Source: DASXRU01 sp034665305 (lineage in GTDB: Bacteria > Acidobacteriota > Blastocatellia > Pyrinomonadales > Pyrinomonadaceae). From it: 64,000 nt of DNA. Every line of letters starts with the position of its first letter. Position 1 is the stretch's first letter. The notes beneath the pieces were generated by a model that was not told the DNA's origin, made no database searches, and saw only the letters and a program-made list of their open reading frames with translations. The stretch lies in the NCBI GenBank assembly GCA_034665305.1, contig JAXDFZ010000001.1, forward strand, positions 248,001 through 312,000. The letters run 5' to 3'. The position numbers and the translations under genes were made by a program. This document shows positions 35,069-44,049 of this stretch, in pieces.

Positions 35069-37242
35069 TAATCAACCACAAAACTCGCCTGTTGCATCGC
35101 CGTCGCTTTGGTGCGACGGTCGATCGTCGTCACCTCCAGCACATACTTTCCGGCGGGAAACTTTTCCAGGGCGATTTCGGCCCAGTACGGCAGGCGCATC
35201 TGATCGCTCGTTGTATCGGCCGGGACCATTGCTGCCGGTAACGTCAGTACCACGACATCATTACGAAAGACGCGCGCCTGGATCATTAGTTCCGCAGCGC
35301 CACCCGCCTGGGCGGCGTTGTAGATATAACTTTGAAAGCGCAGCACTGAGCCTGCCGCAAAGTGACGATCGGCGTTGATCATCACCGGTCGCGGCGCGGC
35401 GGTGACATTGACCGCCACCGCTTCGTCAGGATCGCGAGCCCCGAGAAATAAACTACTCATCGCCAACTGTGAAGTGATCTCCGGCACTTCCAACCATTGC
35501 ATGGCGCTGCCCGTGCGCCCGCTTTGCCGTTCCCGCACCGCGACCCGCACCTGATAGAGACCGGGCGCGAGGGGCATCTGCTGGTTCCACAGCAGTGGCC
35601 GGTTCTCCGCCTTTGCGCGCGCGTCGATGGAAACCTTCTGCTTAAAACTGGCGATCGCGTCGCGATCGTCAATGGCCGTTCCCAGAACGTCCAACTCCGC
35701 CTGCTGGTTGTCAGAAAGTGGAATTGAATCCAGAGTGCCGGCGTCAATCTTCATCGAGGCAGTCAACACCGTGCCGCCTTTAAGTAAGTTCATGTATCCG
35801 ACCGACAAGGCGATGGGGAGATCGCGCCGGGGATAAAGTGAAGCTAAGGCTGCGCGCAATTGATCATCAGGCGAAGACGTCGGTCCGCCACTCTTTGCGC
35901 CATCGCGGTTGCTCGCGAAGCCGGTAGGAGCTTCAATAAAGCCGCGCCGGACACGCACCTTCAAGTCAGGTCTATTCCTGACCCGTACCGTGACGCGAGA
36001 CTTGTCGCTTTGTTGGCCTTCATTGGTTGGTCGCCATGCCAACAGGTAATAGCTCGACGATTCGTCGAGCGCGCGCGCAAACCCTTCCTGAAATGAGTTC
36101 GAATTGATAATCGCCCGTCCGCCCGTGTTGGCCGCCAGGATTTGCAATGGCTCCTGCGTGGCAGTTGACTCGCCCAGCAGATTCCGGGACACGTGGCCGG
36201 TGAAGTCCGGATAGCGATTCTGCGTGGCGTCCACTCCGGGATCGGAGAAGGTCCCGCGCGCATCCATGGCGTAGATTACCGCGCCCACCTGCGCCGCGGT
36301 CTGCGTCACCAGTTTCAACATCTCCATCACGCCGGAGCTGCGCGGATCGGCGACAAAACCGTCAGTCATAAAAAAGACGATCTTGCGTCCCGGCAAAACC
36401 GCGGACGATCGCATCAGTCCGAGGAGCGCGCCCATGGTGTTGCTGGTAGCGGTGCGCGAGTTGAAACCGACCTGATGGACCCGGTTCACGACATTGGCGG
36501 CGGCCGTAACCAGGTCCGTTTGAAATTCGGCGGCAGTGGCCTCAACCAGATATTGAAACAACTCTCGATTGAAGTGTTCGGAAACCTGCGCAGCGTCATA
36601 CTCGCTGATCGGGACTTTGCCCGCGTACGCTTCGGGGTTGCTTTGATTGTTAAGGCGGGCAATTGCTTCGCGCAGCACGCCGCGATTCTCCGTTAGTTGT
36701 TGCAGGAACCCGATCTTTCCGCTCGTGGAAACGATCGCCACCTGATCGTTCTGCCGCATTTCATTCTCGACAAAACTCAGTAGTGCTTTGCGGGCCCGGA
36801 TCAGGTTCTCAGGGGCAAGGTGTACGTCATCGATGAAAAAGAAAATCACGCGCCCGCGATCAGCCGACTTTGAGACCGGGGGCGCGGGCGCCGGCGTTGT
36901 CGCAGATACTTCGCTTGTCCCTGGCCTTGTCCCCTGATCGCTCGCGATTGGTTCCTGCGCCATGACCGGCTCGAAGAAGGAAATAGCCTGCGGGCGACCG
37001 TCGACAAACAGTTCAAACTGATCCGCGGTAAGCCCGCGAGCGAATCGTCCCTGCTTATCCAGAACGGTAATATCAGTCTGGACGAGGGAAGAGTTCACGC
37101 GCACGATCTCTTCGGGTGGTGCTTTGGTTGGCTTCTGTTTCCTATCTTGCGGAGCTCTACCTTGCCCGAGCGCGGGGGATGCGAGACAAAGTGCGGCCGC
37201 CACCAGCAGTAGGACTCGAGAACAATCCTTCACGCGTTGCAT
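35068..37242 (-). CDS. VWFA-related secreted protein 1 (Acidobacteria type)
   Basis: A 724-residue secreted protein with an N-terminal signal peptide (cleavage near LGQ, residue about 27). The part at residues 45-90 is a small beta domain (VQTDITVLDKQGRFARGLT, FELFVDGRPQAISFFE). The von Willebrand A-like core (about 120-400) starts with VIFFFIDDVHLAPENLIRARK, where the usual MIDAS DxSxS is replaced by DDVH, followed by VAIVSTSGKIGFLQQLT, VVFFMTDGF-type strands and NTGGRAIINSNSF. The C-terminal half is beta-rich. TIGR-type VWFA-related Acidobacterial proteins have this layout; function unknown. It is one of three paralogues in this cluster. Confidence 0.92.
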   Translation of the reverse strand: MQRVKDCSRVLLLVAAALCLASPALGQGRAPQDRKQKPTKAPPEEIVRVNSSLVQTDITVLDKQGRFARGLTADQFELFVDGRPQAISFFEPVMAQEPIASDQGTRPGTSEVSATTPAPAPPVSKSADRGRVIFFFIDDVHLAPENLIRARKALLSFVENEMRQNDQVAIVSTSGKIGFLQQLTENRGVLREAIARLNNQSNPEAYAGKVPISEYDAAQVSEHFNRELFQYLVEATAAEFQTDLVTAAANVVNRVHQVGFNSRTATSNTMGALLGLMRSSAVLPGRKIVFFMTDGFVADPRSSGVMEMLKLVTQTAAQVGAVIYAMDARGTFSDPGVDATQNRYPDFTGHVSRNLLGESTATQEPLQILAANTGGRAIINSNSFQEGFARALDESSSYYLLAWRPTNEGQQSDKSRVTVRVRNRPDLKVRVRRGFIEAPTGFASNRDGAKSGGPTSSPDDQLRAALASLYPRRDLPIALSVGYMNLLKGGTVLTASMKIDAGTLDSIPLSDNQQAELDVLGTAIDDRDAIASFKQKVSIDARAKAENRPLLWNQQMPLAPGLYQVRVAVRERQSGRTGSAMQWLEVPEITSQLAMSSLFLGARDPDEAVAVNVTAAPRPVMINADRHFAAGSVLRFQSYIYNAAQAGGAAELMIQARVFRNDVVVLTLPAAMVPADTTSDQMRLPYWAEIALEKFPAGKYVLEVTTIDRRTKATAMQQASFVVD

Positions 37243-37334
37243 GGATTACTCCTGACTGAATAGCGGAGCGAGACGTGATCGATCTTCGCGCCTATGATGC
37301 GTCATCAGACCTGCGGGGTGGTCTGTCGGGTTGC

Positions 37335-37363
37335 GTTTGATTTAGGGCGAGCTGAGTTATAAT
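37335..37363 (+). promoter_or_regulatory. Candidate promoter, VWFA protein 2
   Basis: A perfect -10 (TATAAT at 37358-37363) with a poor -35 (GTTTGA at 37335) at 17 bases. It lies in the 193-base gap between two divergent VWFA genes. Confidence 0.45.
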
Positions 37364-37435
37364 CTCCTCCGGTCACCCCGCTAGTTTCTTTGTTCGTTGA
37401 TTCAAGCCGCCAAATCTGCGGCGAGGCCTGTTTCC

Positions 37436-39637
37436 ATGTCTTTTCCTAAGTATCTCCGGCGGGGATTCGTTTTCGCCGCCCTTGCCCTGTCGCTTCTGGC
37501 TTCGGCAACTTACGCTCAACAGACTAATCGCCCGGAATCGTCCGAACGAATCGATGAGGTGATCCGCATTAACACGGCGTTGGTCCAAACGGAAGTGATG
37601 GTGTTTGATCGAAAGGGCCGCTTTGTTAGGGACCTGAAGCCGGAACAGTTCCAACTGAACCTCAACGGGACGAAACAACCGGTTTCGTTTTTTGAACGCG
37701 TCACGGCGGGCAGTGCATTGGAGGCCATTCAACTATCGGCGGCGCGCGGTTCAGTACCCGGCAAAGCGGAGTTGCACAACACAAACGTTGCCCCAATTGA
37801 ACGCGGGCGCATGCTTTTCTTTTTTCTGGATGATGTACATCTGTCGCCGGCCAGTCTGGTTCGGGCGCGTGAAGCGCTGCAGAAGTTCGTGGACGAACAG
37901 ATGAATCCCAACGATCAAGTGGCGATCGTCTCCACCAGTGGACAAATTGGTTTTTTGCAGCAGCTCACCGATAACCCGGTCGTTCTGCATGCGGCGATCG
38001 CCCGGCTGAATTACAAGATGAATCCGGAAGCGTATACCGGCAAAACGCAGATCAGCGAATACATGGCCAGTCAGGTCCTGGATTCCGGCAACCGTGAGTT
38101 GTACGCGTACCTGCTTGAATCAATCAAAGTTGAGCAACAGATGGGGCCGGGAAACCGGCATGGCGACCACGGCCTGGCCGCTTCCTATTCCGCCGCGCCT
38201 TACCTGCGCAATCGTTTGCGGCAGATAAATGCCCAGGGACGTTTGACAACCGATGAGACGCTGGGCGGGCTGGAAAGTTTGATGCAGTCGTCAGCCGCTC
38301 TCCCCGGTCGCAAAGTCGTCTTCTTCCTCTCCGATGGTTTCATTATCAACGAACGCAAGGCGGGCGCATTGGAAACTCTGCAACGGGTCACGCAAGCGGC
38401 CGCGCGTGCCGGAGTCATTGTTTACACAATGGACCTGCGCGGGCCGGCAGTGAGCTTGGGATCGTCAGTCGACGCGAGTACGAATAATTATGCGGACGCC
38501 TCGGCGCGACGTGCGGGTGTGGCCTTTGGCGAAATCAACGCTATGCAGGAACCGCTGAAGTTGATTGCGGATGAGACCGGCGGGCGCGCCATCTTTAATT
38601 CGAATTCGATAGGTGATGGCATTCGGCAGGCAATCGCGGAAACTTCAGATTACTACCTCCTGGCGTGGCGCGCCGACTCCGCTGAAGCGTTGCAAGGGAA
38701 GCCGCGGGTGGAGGTAACGATCAAAGATCGACCTGAGTTGCAGGTGCGTTTTCGTAGCAACTACACTCCGGCCTCAGCAACGCCGGCCAAATCAACTGCG
38801 GACAACAACGAAAAGAAAAATGTGGTTGCGACGTCGGCCGAAGCGGAGTTGCTAACGGCGCGGGACGCTGTATATCCACAGAAGGCGCTGCCGGTTTCGC
38901 TGGCGGTAGGTTATGTAAACTCACCCGCCACCGGCACGCTGTTGAAAGCGTCGATGCAAATCGAAAGACAGTTTCTGTCCTCGGATGAGAACGGTTCGAA
39001 AAAAGCGGAAGTTGATGTGATCGGAGTCGCCGTTGATGATCGCGGGCAGTTTTCCAGTTTCAAGCAAGTGTTGACCGTAGTTCCCGATCCTGGTTCCCAA
39101 CAACGCGCAGTGACCTGGAACCAACAGTTGCAACTCAAGCCCGGTCTGTATCAGGTGCGGGTTGCGGTGCGGGAACGCAGTAGCGGGCGTATGGGTAGCG
39201 CTATGGAGTGGATTGAAATCCCGAACACCTCCGCCGGTAATTTCGCGCTGAGCAGTTTGTTTTTGGGGGAACGAACGGAGCGAAACAATTCACCGAAGTC
39301 CGCCGCGTCGGGAGCGCACTCAATAACGGTAGACGTCGATCATCGGTTTTCCCGAGCGTCAGTTTTGCGCTTTCAAACCTATGTTTACAACGCATCGCAC
39401 GCCAACGCTTCACCGGATGTATGGATCCAGGCGCAGGTGTTTCGCAATCGCCGGCAGGTGATTGGCATCGCACCCGACCAGGTGCCATTGACGACCCCGG
39501 ATGTCGCGCGCCTTCCGTATTGGTCGGAAATTCCGCTCGACAGTTTGCCGGCGGGGAAATATGTGCTGCTCGTGTCGGCTACCGATAAAACTCAAAACCG
39601 CACGTCCTCGCAGCGAATAAAATTTTCGGTCGAATAA
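37436..39637 (+). CDS. VWFA-related secreted protein 2 (Acidobacteria type)
   Basis: A 733-residue paralogue of its two neighbours. The ATG at 37436 was chosen because it opens the signal peptide; a TTG at 37397 is a weaker choice. Shared landmarks: VQTEVMVFDRKGRFVRDL, FFFLDDVHLSPASLVRARE, VAIVSTSGQIGFLQQLTDN, VVFFLSDGF and DETGGRAIFNSNS, then beta strands such as YQVRVAVRERSSGRMGSAMEW near residue 590. Identity to the neighbours is visible along the whole length. It is transcribed away from paralogue 1. Confidence 0.92.
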   Translation: MSFPKYLRRGFVFAALALSLLASATYAQQTNRPESSERIDEVIRINTALVQTEVMVFDRKGRFVRDLKPEQFQLNLNGTKQPVSFFERVTAGSALEAIQLSAARGSVPGKAELHNTNVAPIERGRMLFFFLDDVHLSPASLVRAREALQKFVDEQMNPNDQVAIVSTSGQIGFLQQLTDNPVVLHAAIARLNYKMNPEAYTGKTQISEYMASQVLDSGNRELYAYLLESIKVEQQMGPGNRHGDHGLAASYSAAPYLRNRLRQINAQGRLTTDETLGGLESLMQSSAALPGRKVVFFLSDGFIINERKAGALETLQRVTQAAARAGVIVYTMDLRGPAVSLGSSVDASTNNYADASARRAGVAFGEINAMQEPLKLIADETGGRAIFNSNSIGDGIRQAIAETSDYYLLAWRADSAEALQGKPRVEVTIKDRPELQVRFRSNYTPASATPAKSTADNNEKKNVVATSAEAELLTARDAVYPQKALPVSLAVGYVNSPATGTLLKASMQIERQFLSSDENGSKKAEVDVIGVAVDDRGQFSSFKQVLTVVPDPGSQQRAVTWNQQLQLKPGLYQVRVAVRERSSGRMGSAMEWIEIPNTSAGNFALSSLFLGERTERNNSPKSAASGAHSITVDVDHRFSRASVLRFQTYVYNASHANASPDVWIQAQVFRNRRQVIGIAPDQVPLTTPDVARLPYWSEIPLDSLPAGKYVLLVSATDKTQNRTSSQRIKFSVE

Positions 39638-39697
39638 ACTGCCCATGGGGTCGTCCTTCGCAGCAGAGTGCATTCGCTGTCTGAGGATCTTGTCTTC

Positions 39698-39916
39698 CAG
39701 CGCCAACGGCGCGAAAAGCAAAAGCCTGGGTCAGCGCCCCAGGATTAAACCGAAGCAATCATCACTAGCGCTGAAAGCGCGAAATAGATGGGAATTTATG
39801 CAATAGCTGCGATCCGTGATGAATCTGATTGCGCGCTTTCAGCGCTTGGAAACTCGGACGCAGATGTGACCCAGGCCGCTGGCCTGGGCTTTTGCATTAC
39901 GCGCCTTTGGCGCTTG
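39698..39916. repeat. Nested hairpin element (class II, three shells)
   Basis: Outer arms: CCAGCGCCAACGGCGCG and CGCGCCTTTGGCGCTTGG. Middle: AAGCCTGGGTCAGCGCCCC and CCCAGGCCGCTGGCCTGGGC. Inner: TAGCGCTGAAAGCGCG and CGCGCTTTCAGCGCTTGG. Every arm is a hairpin and all are in mirrored order. It fills the gap between convergent VWFA genes; the remaining bases show nothing else. Confidence 0.9.
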
Positions 39917-39965
39917 GAGTGACCGTCAAAGACTCGTTTTGCAAAGCCGTCCGGTTAACACCCAC

Positions 39966-42137
39966 TCATTCGATGACGAAACTCGTGGTTTGTGACGCGG
40001 TACTTTTCGTGGCGCGATCGATTGCAGTCACTTGCAGCGCGTAACGACCTGGCGGCAGTTGGTTCAAAGAGATCTCCGCCCAGTAAGGAAAACGCGCGCG
40101 GTCTTTCGTGGTATCGGTCGGGAGTTTCGTGGCAGGCATCGTAACCACCGGACGGTGATCGCGGAGCACCCTGGTCTGAATCTCCACATCCGCCGGCAAA
40201 GTGTCTTTGGCGGCGTTGTAGATGTAGGTCTGATAGCGCAACACCGACGAACGTGCGAAATGCTGATCGACGTCAATTAAGACGGCCTGCGGAATGTTGG
40301 TCTTGGCGCCGGTCGCGGCGTTCCGGCGTTCCCCCAGGAACAGGCTGCTGATCTGAAGTTTTCCGCCGGAAACATCAGGAACTTCAATCCACTGCCGCGC
40401 ACCGCCGGTCAATCCGCTGCTACGTTCGCGCACCGCAACCCGCACCTGATACAAGCCGGGCGGAATGCGCAGTTGCTGGTTCCAAACTACATTTGGTGAT
40501 TGTTTTTCTGCGGCGGGATCGAAGTTAACGGTGAGAAGTTGTTTGAAGGTAACGATCGTGCCGCGATCGTCGATTGCCGCACCGACCACATCAAGTTCCG
40601 ATTTCTGCATACCAGTCGCCGAAAGATCCAGCGCCGCCCGATCGATTTGCATGGCAGCCTTCAGCACCAATCCCTGATCCGGCGTGTTCATGTATCCGAC
40701 GGCAAGCGATGTGCGAAGGACCTGGCGGGGATACAACGTGCCCAAGGCCTCCAGCAATCCGGCTTCCGGCGATTGCGCTATCGCCGGCTCAACCTGGTTC
40801 GGTTCGCCGGTTTTTGTTTCCCGCGCCGCGGCCGGCGGTACGTAGTAATTGCGACGCAGGCGCACACGCAGGTCCGGGCGATCTTTGACCGTGACTTTGA
40901 TTCGCGCCTTACCCGCCTTCTGTTCGTCGTTGGCCGGGCGCCAGGCAAGCAGGTAGTAGTTTGAAGTTTCATCGACCGCCTGCTGAAAAGCTTCGGCGAA
41001 GGAATTGGAACCGATGATCGCGCGTCCCCCAGTATCATCTGCCAGCAGGTAAAGTGGTTCCTGCATAGCTACATTTTCGAGTGATGGATGTCGTGCCTGC
41101 GTGCCGGATGCCATGCCATCCGGAAAATCATTTCGTCCCGCGTCAACCAGAGGATCGGTGATGGTGCCGCGCGCGTCCATGGTGTAAACGACGACGCCGG
41201 ATTGCGCCGCCAGATCGGTAACTCGCTTCAGCAACACCAGAGCATTTGAGCCGCGCACGTTGGTGATAAATCCATCAGAGATGAAGAAAACGAGTTTGCG
41301 CCCGGGTAACGAAGCGGAAGACCTCATCAGGCTCTCCAACACCTCAAGCAGATCAGTGGTTACCATTCTGGATTGCGCCGAAATTTGGCGCACACGGTTT
41401 TGGACCATGTTCATCGCCACCCGGCGCAACGCCCCTTTGGCCTGGTATTCGTTCATCGTCGCCGTAACCAGGTAAAGGAACAGCTCGCGATCGTTATTAT
41501 CCGCAACCTGCGACGCTTCATAGTCGGTGATTGGTACTTTGCCGGCAACGGTTTCCGAATTCTTTTTGTAGTAAAGGCGCTCAACGGCGGCGTGTAACAT
41601 GGGCCGGTAGTCGGTCAGCTGTTGCAGAAACCCGACTTGTCCGCTGGTCGAAACGATCGCCATCTGATCGTTCTCATTCATCTGGTTGTCGATGAATTCG
41701 GTCAGGGCCTTCCGTGCGCGAATCAGGCTGGCGCCGCTGAGATGGACGTCGTCGAGAAAGAAAAAGATCACGCGCCCTTTTTCTTCGGCGAAGTTCATGG
41801 CGGCGGCTGTGTTTGCAGGGCCGCCGCGGGCGGTGACAAGTTGCCGTGCCTCCTTTGCGCTGCCGGCTGACACTTGTTCGAAGAACGATATTGTCTGTGA
41901 CTTGCCGTCGAGCGTTAGCTCAAACTGTTCCGGCCGCAAGCCCGGCACGAAGTTTCCCCGCTTGTCCACGACGGTAAGGTCCGTCTGCACCAGTTCCGTG
42001 CTAACGCGCACAATTTCGTCCGCACTGGGCGAATGCTTCGGAACGGGTTGTTGGGCGTGACTTATTACAGCCGAGAAGGAGGGAACAACGACTGCCGATA
42101 TCAGCAGAAAGGGTGTGAAGAATCTTATCGCTTTCAT
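39966..42137 (-). CDS. VWFA-related secreted protein 3 (Acidobacteria type)
   Basis: A 723-residue paralogue. The start at 42137 has GAGGT upstream and precedes a signal peptide ending near AQQ. It keeps VQTDLTVVDKRGNFVPGL, FFFLDDVHLSGASLIRARK, VAIVSTSGQVGFLQQLTDY-type strands, FFISDGF and DDTGGRAIIGSNSF, and the C-terminal YQVRVAVRERSSGLTGGAR region. Convergent with paralogue 2 and opposite to it, so the trio has alternating directions. Amplified VWFA families are typical of Acidobacteria; partner proteins are unknown. Confidence 0.92.
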   Translation of the reverse strand: MKAIRFFTPFLLISAVVVPSFSAVISHAQQPVPKHSPSADEIVRVSTELVQTDLTVVDKRGNFVPGLRPEQFELTLDGKSQTISFFEQVSAGSAKEARQLVTARGGPANTAAAMNFAEEKGRVIFFFLDDVHLSGASLIRARKALTEFIDNQMNENDQMAIVSTSGQVGFLQQLTDYRPMLHAAVERLYYKKNSETVAGKVPITDYEASQVADNNDRELFLYLVTATMNEYQAKGALRRVAMNMVQNRVRQISAQSRMVTTDLLEVLESLMRSSASLPGRKLVFFISDGFITNVRGSNALVLLKRVTDLAAQSGVVVYTMDARGTITDPLVDAGRNDFPDGMASGTQARHPSLENVAMQEPLYLLADDTGGRAIIGSNSFAEAFQQAVDETSNYYLLAWRPANDEQKAGKARIKVTVKDRPDLRVRLRRNYYVPPAAARETKTGEPNQVEPAIAQSPEAGLLEALGTLYPRQVLRTSLAVGYMNTPDQGLVLKAAMQIDRAALDLSATGMQKSELDVVGAAIDDRGTIVTFKQLLTVNFDPAAEKQSPNVVWNQQLRIPPGLYQVRVAVRERSSGLTGGARQWIEVPDVSGGKLQISSLFLGERRNAATGAKTNIPQAVLIDVDQHFARSSVLRYQTYIYNAAKDTLPADVEIQTRVLRDHRPVVTMPATKLPTDTTKDRARFPYWAEISLNQLPPGRYALQVTAIDRATKSTASQTTSFVIE

Positions 42138-42157
42138 CGTAGACCTCATCGCCACGC

Positions 42158-42257
42158 GTAAGATCCGCAGATTTCACAGGTTCAAGAACCACCAGACAAG
42201 GACGCATCAGGATCGAGAGGATTGGGCATTCTTAACGTCTGCGTAATCTGTGGATTC
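42158..42257. repeat. Family M inverted pair
   Basis: AGATCCGCAGATTTCACAGG at 42161-42180 is inverted relative to CTGCGTAATCTGTGGATTCG at 42238-42257. It lies in the gap upstream of VWFA protein 3. The other copy is at 59127-59232. Confidence 0.7.
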
Positions 42258-42291
42258 GATAAATATTGCAAAGGGGAACCGCAGAGCGAAC

Positions 42292-43035
42292 TCAACCTTG
42301 CGGCGGCGCGCCTTCGCCTTCGACCCATACTTCGCCGTCCTCGAAAATCTCTTTCTTCCAGATTGGAACGGTACGCTTCAATTCGCGTATGGCCCACTCA
42401 CAGGCTTCAAATGCAGCACGCCGGTGCGGGGCACTGACGGCGATGACCACGCTGGTCTCCCCAATCTCCAGTTTGCCCGTTCGGTGCACGATTCCTAAAT
42501 GTGAAATCTCGAAGCGATCATGGGCTTCGCGTCCCAGACGCTGCATTTCGCTGAGCGCCATCGGGACATACGCCTCATAGACCAGATGCAAAGTGCGACG
42601 CCCGCGCGTCCACTCGCGCGCGTAGCCGTCCAGCGTGACCGTCGCACCGCATTCGGGAAGTACAACTCTGCGCGCCACGGCGCCGACATCGATGGCGTCG
42701 GTGGTTACTTCAAAAAAGTCATGCGCAGCGATTTCTTCATCAACGGCGCTCGACGCGGAACCGCCGCTAACTGGCGGAAAGATGGCCAACTCATCCCCAT
42801 CCTGAATTTCGCGATCGGCGCTGGCGTATTCCTGATTGACCGCAAACAGTAACGAGCGCCCGAACCGTTGCAGGCTTGGGAAAAGGGTCAGCACCTGGGC
42901 GAAGGCATCGGCGGCGCGGCTGGCGCGCGCAAGTTCCATTTCAACCTGCTCGCGGCCGGCAGTATCGCGCGCGGCGCCGAAGAACAGGACATGGACGCGC
43001 ACTGATTGCATCTGGTTGTCGTGGGGATTTTCCAT
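42292..43035 (-). CDS. MoaD-MoaE fusion, molybdopterin synthase
   Basis: A 247-residue fusion of both subunits of molybdopterin synthase, which adds two sulfurs to precursor Z in molybdenum-cofactor synthesis. Residues about 10-92 are MoaD (VHVLFFGAARDTAGREQVE, LFAVNQEY, FPPVSGG); its terminal Gly91-Gly92, normally the sulfur carrier, is internal here. Residues about 108-240 are MoaE (GATVTLDGYARE, LVYEAYVPMALSEM, GIVHRTGKLEIGE, PHRRAAFEACEWAI, VPIWKKEIF). A free glycine end would require cleavage after residue 92, as reported for the fused MoaX of Mycobacterium tuberculosis. No other moa genes lie nearby. The start is not supported by a ribosome site because a family B repeat abuts it. Confidence 0.93.
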   Translation of the reverse strand: MENPHDNQMQSVRVHVLFFGAARDTAGREQVEMELARASRAADAFAQVLTLFPSLQRFGRSLLFAVNQEYASADREIQDGDELAIFPPVSGGSASSAVDEEIAAHDFFEVTTDAIDVGAVARRVVLPECGATVTLDGYAREWTRGRRTLHLVYEAYVPMALSEMQRLGREAHDRFEISHLGIVHRTGKLEIGETSVVIAVSAPHRRAAFEACEWAIRELKRTVPIWKKEIFEDGEVWVEGEGAPPQG

Positions 43036-43039
43036 TTTT

Positions 43040-43110
43040 GTAACGCAAGCTGTTAGCTTGCGCCGACCTGGGACGGCATTTATTCAGCGCAAACTAACAG
43101 TTTGCGTTAT
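43040..43110. repeat. Family B inverted pair with compensatory change
   Basis: The left copy has stem CGCAAGC / GCTTGCG, the right copy CGCAAAC / GTTTGCG. The two differing positions are paired, so each copy remains a perfect hairpin. It lies between the MoaDE and LON-domain genes. Confidence 0.9.
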
Positions 43111-43120
43111 GACTTTGCGC

Positions 43121-43822
43121 TTACTCGATGTCGATGTGACGTCCGGCGTGCCCGTTGCCTTTGGCCAGGGAATGAATCCGCGCGCGTTCCTCGTAGCCGG
43201 GCAATGCTTGCTCCAGTTGTTCGCGCAGTCGTTCGAGCCGATCCGAGGTCGAACGCAGTTCCAGCATTTCCATTTTGACGTCGGTCTCCATTTCCATGGC
43301 CGCCGCGACCAGAAAAGAAAGCCTTTGCGGTTCTGTGTCGGAGATATCCGGCAGGTTCGCCCGTTCATCATTAATGGTGCGCACGGCACGCGCTACCCTC
43401 ATGAACATTTCCGCGACGACGCGTGAATGTTCCAGCAGCACTTCTGTTTCTTCGTCGTCATCCTCGAAATAGGAGACGCGGCCGACCAGATAAGAATCAC
43501 CGCGTTCGATATAAGACTTCAGGCGATAACGTACCAACCCCAGGGTCATAATGTTTGAGCGGCCATCAGGCAGTGATTGCGTCTCGGTGACTTCGGCAAC
43601 ACATCCAAAGTGTCCGGCGGGAGGGATTTCAGTGTCGGCCGCAGCCGCGTCAAAAAAAGAGAGGCCAAACAGATTTCCCGTCGCGCGAATATCGCTGAGC
43701 ATCTCGCGATAGCGCGGCTCAAAAATGTGGAGGGGCAAAGGCACGCCGGGAAACAAAACGATCGGCAAAGGAAAAAGCGGAAGTTCGCGGACGCCTCGCA
43801 CCCTGTCTAAGGCTTCACTCAT
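43121..43822 (-). CDS. LON substrate-binding domain protein
   Basis: A 233-residue protein made of the N-terminal substrate-binding domain of Lon protease without its ATPase or peptidase. Landmarks: LPLFPLPIVLFPGVPLPLHIFEPRYREM (opening strand and helix), GLSFF, VAEVTETQSLPDGRSNIM and GLVRYRL. The C-terminal half (about 150-225) is a helical bundle. Free-standing proteins of this kind are widespread and their role is unclear; a chaperone or adaptor function is a guess. A good AGGAG site precedes the ATG. Confidence 0.9.
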   Translation of the reverse strand: MSEALDRVRGVRELPLFPLPIVLFPGVPLPLHIFEPRYREMLSDIRATGNLFGLSFFDAAAADTEIPPAGHFGCVAEVTETQSLPDGRSNIMTLGLVRYRLKSYIERGDSYLVGRVSYFEDDDEETEVLLEHSRVVAEMFMRVARAVRTINDERANLPDISDTEPQRLSFLVAAAMEMETDVKMEMLELRSTSDRLERLREQLEQALPGYEERARIHSLAKGNGHAGRHIDIE

Positions 43823-43933
43823 GAAACACGTTCTCCTGTAACCCGATCGGCACGCTGGATTGGCGGAATGGGAAGTAATTGTGCGGGCGTATTATCGCAG
43901 AGCAGATGTCAGAAGTCAGCAAACTATGACCAG

Positions 43934-44038
43934 CGTCCAAAGTCTAAAGTCCAATGTCCAATGTCGAACTCGCTGGTTCGACTCCAGGCTTTTCTAGCGG
44001 GTTTGTCGACGTTGGACTTTAGACCTTGGTCTTTGGAC
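43934..44038. repeat. Family K inverted repeat
   Basis: The left arm (43934-43966, CGTCCAAAGTCTAAAGTCC, then AATGTCC twice) and right arm (44007-44038, GTTGGACTTTAGACC, then GGTCTTTGGAC) are inverted. It ends just before the stop codon of the receiver gene. Confidence 0.78.
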
Positions 44039-44049
44039 GACTTGAAGAA

